Origin: CAYVQE01 sp964633205
Lineage (GTDB): Bacteria > Myxococcota > B64-G9
DNA: 6,873 nt
Assembly: GCA_964633205.1 (NCBI GenBank)
Contig: CAZWFN010000230.1
Span: forward strand, 1 to 6,873
Direction: 5' to 3'
Shown: piece by piece, positions 1 to 6,873 of the stretch
Numbering within the stretch: the first letter of the stretch is position 1
Layout: the number at the start of each line of letters is the position of its first letter
Program-made: the position numbers and the translations under genes
Notes under the pieces: generated by a model
What the model was told of the DNA's origin: nothing
Seen by the model: only the letters and a program-made list of their open reading frames with translations
The model's database searches: none

Positions 1-373
1 GATCCTTCGTGCAATGGTCCGGCTCGAACTGCTCGAAGTTGCAGTACCACTCACCTTAGCGTTCGGGCGGACCGCAGCTTGCCACAATGGAGACCATACC
101 CAGTGCTGACATGGAGAGAAGCCCCTGCACCCACCATCGTTCCAAGCAGCCGGCCATTTCCGCCTCCCCTCCAAGACCGCTACCGGCAGCCGATGGTCTG
201 GTCACGTTGGCGAGCATCTGCCGATGGTTTGTTTGTCATTGTACCATCCGACGACGAAAAGCAGAACCCGGCCTTCGAGGCCCAGTGGCCGCCATAAACT
301 CTGGTGTCAGACACCTTCGCCACCCTCGCCTTGGCTTGCGATCGGGGGCTTGGCGCGGTACTGCTGGGTGAGC
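1..373. other. Intergenic region upstream of the mannosidase gene, no supported gene
   Basis: No convincing gene is seen in this stretch. By hand count the first 300 bases are about 59% G+C, clearly lower than the coding sequence to the right, and codon use in the open frames is not biased to G/C at third positions. The plus frame starting at base 1 stays open to a TAA at 295-297, but its translation is a low-complexity mix of Pro, Arg and Ser with no recognisable motif. Short structures are present: a 9-bp direct repeat GCCGATGGT at 189-197 and 220-228, a small dyad GGCCT-TCG-AGGCC at 270-282, and the palindrome listed separately at 303-315. I found no good -35/-10 pair for the downstream gene. 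The promoter may lie here but be of a non-consensus type. Confidence 0.6.
303..315. repeat. Perfect short palindrome GGTGTC-a-GACACC
   Basis: Six-base arms are perfectly inverted around one central base, in the lower-GC spacer about 60 bases before the mannosidase start. From memory, the core GGTGTCnGACACC recurs as a dispersed palindromic (REP-like) element in several proteobacterial genomes, but only one copy lies in this window. It could instead be an operator for a dimeric regulator. The sequence alone does not separate the two. Confidence 0.4.
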
Positions 374-2713
374 ATGCGACGGCGATGGCTTTGCGGGATG
401 GTGCTCGGTGCTGCGCTGGGGCTGGGCTTGCTGGCCTCGACGGCCGGCTGCGAGCGGAAGCTGGGGCGGCCGGCGGCCGACGGCTTCTGCCCGGGGGGTG
501 AGGATCTGGCGCGCTGGGTGGATCCCATGATCGGCACCCGCGGCGCGGGCAACGCCATCCCCGGCGCCCTGGTGCCCCACGGCATGGTCAAGCTGTCGCC
601 CGACACCGACTTGGCCGCCGGCGCGGTCGATTCATACGAGTACGACGATGCCTTCATCGAGGGCTTTTCGCACACCCAGCTGCAGGGCCCGGGCGGCAGC
701 GGCTACGGCTACTCGCAGATCCTGGTGGTGCCGGCCAGCGGCCCGCTGCGCGTCGGCGCCGGCGAGAACGCCTCGCGCTACAGCCACGCTGCCGAATGGG
801 CCGAGCCGGGCTATTACGCGGTGGATCTGCTCGACTCCGGCATCCACGCCGAGCTCAGCGCCACCGGCCACGCCGGGCTGCACCGCTATACCTTTCCGGC
901 CGGCGCGCCGGCGCGGCTGCTGATCGACCTGGGCCACTCGCTGGGCGAGTCGACCGGCGGCCGGCTGGAGGTGGTCGGCGACGAGGTCATCCGCGGCTGC
1001 GCCGATTACCAGGTCCACCCGCTGGTGGCGCTGCTGCTGGCCGATGCGGCCGCCGGCACCGGCGCCAGCCGGGTCTGCTTCCACGCCCGCTTCGACCCGC
1101 CCTTCAGCGAGCACGGCACCTGGTCGGCCCCCGAGGGCGAGCGCGTCGCCCGGCCGGGCAGCCGCCGGGCCGGCGGGCCGCACAGCGGCGCCTGGGCCGG
1201 CTGGGCGGCCGGCGACGAACGCACCGTGGAGCTGCGCCTGGGCCTGTCGCTGATCGACGAAGACGGCGCCGCCGCCAACCTGGAGGCCGAGACCGCCGGC
1301 CGCAGCTTCGCCGTGCTGCGCGCCGCCGCCCGCAAGAGCTGGAACTGCCTGCTGGGCCGCATCCGCGTCTCGGGCGGCACACCGGAAGCGCTGACCAGCT
1401 TCTACACCGCGCTGTACCACAGCCACTTCGCCCCGGCCGACTACACCGAGGCCGGCGGCCGTTTCTACAGCGCGGCCGACGGCCGGGGCGCGGTCAGCCG
1501 CTGGGAGACGGGCCGCTTCTATACCGACGACTGGTGCGCCTGGGACACCTTTCGCACCTCGCGGCCGCTGGCGACGCTGATCGAGCCCGAGGTGGTCGAC
1601 GACGTGGTGCGCTCCTATTTGCACCTGTATCAGCAGGGCGGCTGGCTGCCCAAGTGCAGCTGGCACGCGGCCGGCTACTCGCGGGTGATGATCGGCAACC
1701 ACGCCGTGGCCATCATCGCCGACGCCCGCGTCAAGGGCTTCACCGGCTTCGACGCCGAGGTGGCCTGGGAGGCGGTGGCCAAGGCGGCTGCGGTCGACGA
1801 CAACCCGCCGGGCTTTGCCGACGGCCTGTGCGGCTACTTCAACCTGGGCACCCCGAGCGGCTACCTGCAGCAGGGCTACGTCTCCCACGAGTGCGATCCC
1901 ACCCAGGGCGCCTCCATGACCCTGGAGTACGCCTACGACGACTGGGCCACGGCCCGGCTGGCCGCGGCGCTGGGGCGCGAGGACGAACGCGCCCGCTTCG
2001 ACGAACGGGCCGGCAACTGGCGCCGGCAGTGGGACGCGGAGACCGGCTTCATGCGCGGCCGCCACGCCGATGGCAGCTGGGTGAGCCCCTTCGACCCGGC
2101 CGAGATCGCCGACTTCAACGACTTCTGCGAGGCCTCGGCCTGGATCTACACCTGGTTCGTGCCCCACGACCCGGCCGGGCTGATGGAGCGGATGGGCGGC
2201 CGCGAGGCCTTCATCGCCAGGCTGGATGCCTTCTTCGACGACGGTCATTTCGATCCCTCCAACGAGCCGAGCTTCCACGTGCCCTGGCTCTACAACCGGG
2301 CCGGCCGGCCCGACAGAACGCAGCGGCGCGTGCTCGAGCTGCTCGACGGCGCCTTCGCCGCCGCGCCGGGCGGGCTGCCGGGCAACGACGACGCCGGTGC
2401 CACCAGCGCCTGGTACGTGCTGGCCGCCTGCGGCCTGTTCCCGCTGGCGCCGGGCGAGCCGCGCTACGAGATCTCCACCCCGCTGTTCGAGCGGGTGGCC
2501 ATCCGGCTGCATCCGGCGCACCATCCGGGCGGCGAGTTCGTCATCCTGGCGCCGCGCTCCGACCCGGAGGCGATGTTCATCCAGTCGGCCAGCCTGAACG
2601 GCGCGCCGCTGGAGCGCAGCTGGCTGCGGCACGCGGAGATCAGCGCCGGCGGCACGCTGCGGCTGGAGCTGGGCCGCCAGCCTGCCGGCTGGGCCGCGGG
2701 AGGCGCCCGATGA
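374..2713 (+). CDS. GH92 family alpha-mannosidase, predicted exported lipoprotein
   Basis: This is a 779-residue glycoside hydrolase family 92 exo-alpha-mannosidase, a calcium-dependent inverting enzyme that removes mannose from glycans. Family landmarks appear in order: WVDPMIGT (48-55), a PGALVPHGMVKLSPDT block (63-78), FSHTQLQGPG (98-107), WDTFRTSRPL (390-399), QGGWLPK (421-427), MIGNHAVAIIADA (439-451), CEASAW (585-590, E586 the likely general acid), NEPSFHVPWLYN (630-641, E631 at the calcium/substrate site) and GLPGNDDAG (667-675, D672/D673 region the likely base). The length is normal for the family and both domains look complete. The N terminus has three arginines, a hydrophobic core and a lipobox-like TAGC with C26, so export and lipidation are likely. 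The start at 374 was chosen because it begins this signal peptide. An in-frame GTG lies at 368, and extension to ATG 224 would add 50 atypical residues. The ribosome site is weak (GGTGAG close to the start). The gene overlaps the next one by four bases. Linkage specificity cannot be assigned: the residue before E631 is Asn, whereas I recall His-Glu in alpha-1,2-specific members. Confidence 0.93.
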   Translation: MRRRWLCGMVLGAALGLGLLASTAGCERKLGRPAADGFCPGGEDLARWVDPMIGTRGAGNAIPGALVPHGMVKLSPDTDLAAGAVDSYEYDDAFIEGFSHTQLQGPGGSGYGYSQILVVPASGPLRVGAGENASRYSHAAEWAEPGYYAVDLLDSGIHAELSATGHAGLHRYTFPAGAPARLLIDLGHSLGESTGGRLEVVGDEVIRGCADYQVHPLVALLLADAAAGTGASRVCFHARFDPPFSEHGTWSAPEGERVARPGSRRAGGPHSGAWAGWAAGDERTVELRLGLSLIDEDGAAANLEAETAGRSFAVLRAAARKSWNCLLGRIRVSGGTPEALTSFYTALYHSHFAPADYTEAGGRFYSAADGRGAVSRWETGRFYTDDWCAWDTFRTSRPLATLIEPEVVDDVVRSYLHLYQQGGWLPKCSWHAAGYSRVMIGNHAVAIIADARVKGFTGFDAEVAWEAVAKAAAVDDNPPGFADGLCGYFNLGTPSGYLQQGYVSHECDPTQGASMTLEYAYDDWATARLAAALGREDERARFDERAGNWRRQWDAETGFMRGRHADGSWVSPFDPAEIADFNDFCEASAWIYTWFVPHDPAGLMERMGGREAFIARLDAFFDDGHFDPSNEPSFHVPWLYNRAGRPDRTQRRVLELLDGAFAAAPGGLPGNDDAGATSAWYVLAACGLFPLAPGEPRYEISTPLFERVAIRLHPAHHPGGEFVILAPRSDPEAMFIQSASLNGAPLERSWLRHAEISAGGTLRLELGRQPAGWAAGGAR
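2698..2703 (+). promoter_or_regulatory. Ribosome binding site for the 2710 gene
   Basis: GGGAGG sits six bases before the ATG at 2710, inside the last codons of the mannosidase gene. It supports this start over upstream positions in the same open frame, which runs back into the mannosidase gene as a shadow. The ATGA overlap adds likely translational coupling. Confidence 0.6.
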
Positions 2714-3762
2714 ACGAAGCCAACCGCCAGACCGACAGCCCCGAGCTGCGCACCACCATCCTGCGCCGCTGCTTCGCCTTTCTGGAGCGCGAGTACCAGT
2801 ACCGCTGCACCCGGCAGGAGCACAACCTGCTGCGCTGGGACGGCGGCCACAGCTTCTTCGCCGTGGGCCACGGGCCGCCGGGCTCGTGCTTCGGGCTGCG
2901 CTTCGGCCCGCTGCGCGCGCCCGGCCAGCCGGCCAACGTGTTCGAGCCGGCCGACCTGGACTGTTTGCTGCCGGAGGGCCAGCCGCTGCCCTGGAGCCAG
3001 CAGCCCTACAGCAGCGTGCAGGAGCTGGCCGAGATCGCCTTCACCTGCTCGCGCTTCTTCTACCACGCCGCACCGGGTCTGCTGCGCGGCGAGCAGGGAC
3101 TGTTCGACCGGCTGGCCGAGGCCCGCCGCCAGCGCGAGAGCCGCCGCGCCCTGCAGCGGGCCCAGCAGTGTGCTCCCGAAAGCGAGCAGCCCTGCGTCAG
3201 CGCCAGCGTCCAGCCCGGCGTGCAGCTCGGCTCCGAGGCCTGGGCGCTCGACGACCCCGAGGCCGAGCGCATCCTGAGCGAGGCCGAGCAGAACCTGCAC
3301 CGGCGGCTGGGGGTGTTCGTGCGCTCGACCAAGCGCGAGCTGTGGCAGCGCCACGCCCGCTCCTTCCGCCCGCGCCAGGGAGATTTCTACAAGATTTTCA
3401 CCGGCCCGGCCGCGGCCCGGGCCGAGGGCCTGTACCTGTCGCTGTGGCAGGGCGAGCTGCCGCTGCCGGCCCCCTGGCCCGGCCAGACCGAGCTGTCGGT
3501 GACCGCCTGCTTCGCCGAGTGGTTCGACTGCGACCACCCCCGCTGCCGGGCCTTTCCCGCGGGCTACCGCCACATCGCCCCGCTGCTGGCCCCGGGCGCC
3601 ATCTGGGTGGCCTGGCGCTACACCCGCCCCGGCCGGGATCGCGGCGCCCATTACGAGGGCCTGGTCCAGGCCGGCGACCGCTGGATCTGGTTGATGCGTC
3701 CCCACCGCCTGTTGGCCCGCATGGTCGAGCCCCAGGCGGCGGCCACGAGCCGCGACGACTGA
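2710..3762 (+). CDS. Hypothetical cytoplasmic protein translationally coupled to the GH92 mannosidase
   Basis: This 350-residue protein has a function I do not recognise. It has no signal peptide and no membrane segment, so it is probably cytoplasmic, unlike its exported upstream partner. It appears to have two parts. Residues 12-140 are a compact alpha/beta region beginning with an aromatic helix (CFAFLEREYQY), then strands around HSFFAVGHG and CFGLRFGPL, then helices ending GLLRGEQGLFDRL. This layout reminds me of small bacterial immunity-like or uncharacterised proteins with a 'FLE..Y / yESd..v.v / eigv.fgrl / ll.Gd...f..l' pattern, a weak resemblance only. Residues 138-215 are charged and helical (AEARRQRESRRAL, EAERILSEAEQNLHRRL), possibly a coiled linker. 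Residues 216-336 are rich in Trp, Tyr and Pro, with a CFAEWFDCDHPRC segment (267-279) that could bind metal but has no known pattern I can name. It has a good ribosome site and a four-base ATGA overlap with the mannosidase, so co-translation is likely. Codon use matches its neighbours. Confidence 0.85.
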   Translation: MNEANRQTDSPELRTTILRRCFAFLEREYQYRCTRQEHNLLRWDGGHSFFAVGHGPPGSCFGLRFGPLRAPGQPANVFEPADLDCLLPEGQPLPWSQQPYSSVQELAEIAFTCSRFFYHAAPGLLRGEQGLFDRLAEARRQRESRRALQRAQQCAPESEQPCVSASVQPGVQLGSEAWALDDPEAERILSEAEQNLHRRLGVFVRSTKRELWQRHARSFRPRQGDFYKIFTGPAAARAEGLYLSLWQGELPLPAPWPGQTELSVTACFAEWFDCDHPRCRAFPAGYRHIAPLLAPGAIWVAWRYTRPGRDRGAHYEGLVQAGDRWIWLMRPHRLLARMVEPQAAATSRDD

Positions 3763-3778
3763 CAGACCCGCTTCGTCC

Positions 3779-3791
3779 CGCCCGCAGGGCG
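3779..3791. terminator. Possible weak hairpin between convergent genes
   Basis: The 41-base gap between the two converging stop codons holds CGCCC-GCA-GGGCG, a perfect 5-bp stem with a 3-base loop. No T-run follows on either strand, so intrinsic termination is uncertain. With convergent genes this close, some other mechanism such as Rho or RNA polymerase collision may end transcription. Confidence 0.25.
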
Positions 3792-3803
3792 CCACGACCG
3801 CGC

Positions 3804-5317
3804 CTATAGCTCCAGCTCCAGCCGCGGGGCGAAGGGGCGCCAGTCATCGCTGCAGACCGGCGGCGCCTTGAGGCGCAGCTCGCGGGTCAGGCAGCCGGGG
3901 TCCAGCTCCAGCTCGATGATCCAGGGGTGGGCGCGCCGGTAGTGCTCGTGGTGGAAGGGCTCGAGCTCGGGCGCGCCCAGGGCGCGGCGGGCCTCGGCGA
4001 TCTCAGCGGGGCTGTGGTTGCAGGCCACCGGCTCGTGGTAGGGCTTACGCCGGCGGCCGTCGGCGCAGTCGGCCGAGAGCATGAAGGCGTCCATCTGCTG
4101 GCCCGGCTTGAGGTGCAGCACGGCCCGGCGCAGCGCCACCGGGTTGCGCCAGGCCATCTTCACCCGGCAGCGGCGGCTGGTGCGCCGGTGGCCCCGCCCG
4201 GTCAACACGGCCACCGCCTGCTGGTCGGAGCGCTCCAGGTCCAGCCGGGCCAGCTGGATCTCGCCGGCGCCGGCGGCCGGCAAGCCGGCCGGAAACACCA
4301 CCCGGTAGCGGGTCAGCCGCTCGCGCCGGCGTAGCCGTATGGTCTCGTTCTGCCGTCCCCGCACCCGCCACAGCCTGTCGCGGCCCCACCAGCCCTCGAC
4401 CCGCAACGGCTTGCGGGCCTCGCCCGCAGGGGTACGCGCCGCCAGCGCCAGGTCGAAGGTCGGCGGCAGCACCCGGTCGCAGGCCGGCGCGGCCGTGCCG
4501 AAGCCGCGGCACAGGGCGGTCAGCTCCAGCGCCACCGCCTCGCCGGGGCAGTCCGCCGGCGCCCAGCGGGTGTCCGGGTCGCCGTCCAGCGCCAGCCAGG
4601 GGTCGGCATCGCTGCAGCGCGAGTGGGCGCCGCGGGTCAGCCGGTAGTACAGCGCCAGGGTCTCGCGCGGCCCGGCCCGGCCGCGGCTGCGGCGCCAGCG
4701 CCGGCCGCGGCTGCCCCACGAGCTGCCGCCCAGAGCCCCGTCCAGCTCCTCGGCCAGCGGCCGGCTCGACGAGTACTCGGCCCCGCCGGTGAATCCCACC
4801 CGGCGCTCGATCTGGCCCCCGCTGCCGGCGTAGCCGCTGGCCGTCCACAGCGGGTCGGCCAGCAGCATGCGCCGGTAGCCGTGCAACTCGCCCGACTCGT
4901 GGGGCTGCCACCAGCGCAGCCGCAGTGCGATGCGCCCGCCGTCCGGCTCGATGGCGCACACCTGCCAGAAGCCCACCGGACGCCAGCCGAAGGAGGCCAC
5001 CCGCCGGGTGGCCAGCTTCTCGGGCCGCTCGCCGCCCAATCGCTCGACGACCAGGTCCTGTGGCCCGCGCCAGCGCTCGGCCGGCAAGGGCAGCCCCAGC
5101 AGCACCCGCCGGCTCGAATCCGGCGCGCGCAGCACCAGCTGCTGCTCCACTTCGACCCGATCGGGCAGCAGCCGGTAATCGATGGCGTCGCGCTCGAGCA
5201 CCAGCGCCGAGCCGCCGTCCAGGCACATCCGCCGGCCCTGGGGCTTCAAAGGCGCCAGCCCGGCCGACGCCGTTGCGGGCAACAGCAGCCAAAGCGCCAG
5301 GCCGGGTACCGCCCGTC

Positions 5318-5321
<4 letters not shown>
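3804..5321 (-). CDS. Secreted protein of unknown function with probable discoidin-like (NADase-type glycan-binding-like) domain
   Basis: This is a 505-residue exported protein. It begins with a clear Sec signal peptide (MRRAVPGLALWLLLPATASA, likely cleaved after the ASA at 18-20). The GTG at 5321 was chosen because it starts this signal exactly and overlaps the upstream stop as GTGA. The open frame continues far upstream only as a shadow of the lipoprotein gene. Residues 45-150 look like beta strands with a VEVEQQLVLRAP...LGLPLPAE stretch, reminiscent of DUF4424-like N-terminal regions. Residues about 225-362 contain DPWLALDGDPDTRW (240-253), the typical opening of F5/8-type or NADase-type discoidin folds, followed by strand-rich sequence ending in IQLARLDLE. 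The C-terminal ~140 residues are unrecognised, with Cys, His and Trp scattered through (FHHEHYRRAHPW, 456-467). There is a strongly basic patch, SRGRRWRRSRGR (204-215), between the regions. No ribosome site is evident before the GTG, so translation probably depends on coupling to the lipoprotein upstream. A glycan-binding or surface-accessory role is inference. Confidence 0.8.
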
Positions 5322-6712
<1,391 letters not shown>

Positions 6713-6716
6713 CGCG

Positions 6717-6722
6717 CCTCCT
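6717..6722 (-). promoter_or_regulatory. Ribosome binding site for the lipoprotein gene
   Basis: On the minus strand a perfect AGGAGG lies four bases before the ATG at 6712. It fixes the start and suggests efficient initiation, in contrast to the next gene in the pair, which has no visible site of its own. Confidence 0.8.
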
Positions 6723-6742
6723 CATCGCCCACACATCCACCC

Positions 6743-6771
6743 ATTATACACGCCGGCCCCGGCTGCGCGAA
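6743..6771 (-). promoter_or_regulatory. Sigma70-like promoter for the lipoprotein operon
   Basis: The minus strand reads TTCGCG (6766-6771), a 17-base spacer, then a perfect TATAAT (6743-6748). The -35 element matches TTGACA at three of six positions. Transcription would start near 6736, giving a leader of about 24 bases that contains the AGGAGG site. An exact TATAAT in such GC-rich sequence, correctly placed before a well-supported start, is unlikely to be chance. Confidence 0.6.
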
Positions 6772-6831
6772 GGTGCAGAGCGATCCGCGCTGTAGAGGTT
6801 TCTGATCGAGCTGAGCGCCCGGCCAACAGTC

Positions 6832-6862
6832 ACCTCCCCCGCGCGGCACGCGCGGGGGAGGT
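6832..6862. terminator. Perfect 14-bp GC-rich hairpin at the right edge
   Basis: The arms ACCTCCCCCGCGCG (6832-6845) and CGCGCGGGGGAGGT (6849-6862) are exact reverse complements around the 3-base loop GCA. No T-run follows on either strand. It lies upstream of the minus-strand promoter, so the simplest reading is a terminator, without a U-tract, for a gene entering from the right edge on the minus strand. A regulatory stem or a dispersed palindromic repeat is also possible. There is no coding sequence between it and the promoter. Confidence 0.5.
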
Positions 6863-6873
6863 CGAGCCGCCGA

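Noticed and set aside
1..51. Minus-strand fragment reading EWYCNFEQFEPDHCTKD at the left edge
   Set aside because: The translation looks protein-like, with spaced aromatic and Cys/His residues, but it follows a TAA, has no start codon in frame, and is only 17 codons long before the edge. It may be chance or the remnant of a broken gene.
189..228. Two copies of GCCGATGGT 31 bases apart as the start of a CRISPR or iteron array
   Set aside because: There are only two 9-base copies with no third, and no consistent spacer structure.
233..261. TTGTCA as a -35 box for the mannosidase promoter
   Set aside because: No acceptable -10 element lies 16-18 bases downstream; the sequence there is GAAAAG-like.
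1..297. Plus-strand frame open from the left edge to TAA at 295-297 as the tail of an upstream gene
   Set aside because: There is no codon bias and no recognisable motif, and its composition differs from the genes in the window. It could be decayed sequence, but a gene cannot be supported.
632..2632. A 666-codon open frame on the minus strand opposite the mannosidase gene
   Set aside because: It is the antisense shadow of a GC-rich gene. The translation is Gly/Ala/Arg/Val-rich with no motifs, while the plus strand carries clear GH92 motifs throughout.
796..2709. Long plus-strand open frame in a second frame running into the 2710 gene
   Set aside because: The part before 2710 is Arg/Gly/Pro-rich shadow sequence of the mannosidase gene. 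Real coding in this frame starts at 2710, where there is an ATG with a ribosome site.

Overview
This is a GC-rich bacterial window with four protein-coding genes in two convergent, tightly packed pairs. The coding parts look well over 70% G+C. The first ~300 bases are about 59% by hand count. Third codon positions are nearly all G or C, which is why so many long antisense and out-of-frame ORFs are open. A lipoprotein that combines Cys-rich modules, MopE-type CDGxDxDCDGxxDE repeats and a formylglycine-generating-enzyme-like (FGE/SUMF1-like) domain is a style I associate with Myxococcota/Bradymonadota-type bacteria (the old deltaproteobacteria). That assignment is an inference from style only.

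Layout. Positions 1-373 are non-coding as far as I can tell and lower in G+C, with a short perfect palindrome (GGTGTC-a-GACACC). Positions 374-2713 (+) encode an exported, probably lipid-anchored glycoside hydrolase family 92 alpha-mannosidase with the family's catalytic and calcium-site motifs intact. It overlaps by ATGA with a 350-residue cytoplasmic protein of unknown function (2710-3762, +). A gap of 41 bases separates this pair from the converging minus-strand pair. That pair is transcribed from a good sigma70-like promoter (TATAAT at 6743-6748) with a strong AGGAGG ribosome site. It encodes first the Cys-rich MopE/FGE-like lipoprotein (5318-6712, -). It then encodes, through a GTGA overlap, a secreted 505-residue protein with a probable discoidin-like (NADase-type glycan-binding-like) middle domain (3804-5321, -). 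A perfect 14-bp hairpin with a 3-nt loop lies at the right edge.

How the parts may work together. Three of the four products carry export signals. One cleaves mannosides, one carries a C-type-lectin-like FGE fold plus calcium-type loops, and one has a possible glycan-binding beta-sandwich. A surface glycan-handling locus is a reasonable but unproven reading, because the two pairs are convergent and need not be co-regulated. The least understood items are the cytoplasmic partner of the mannosidase, the exported partner of the MopE/FGE-like lipoprotein, and the unusual CxxC-x5-CxxC cluster where an active FGE would carry its catalytic cysteines.
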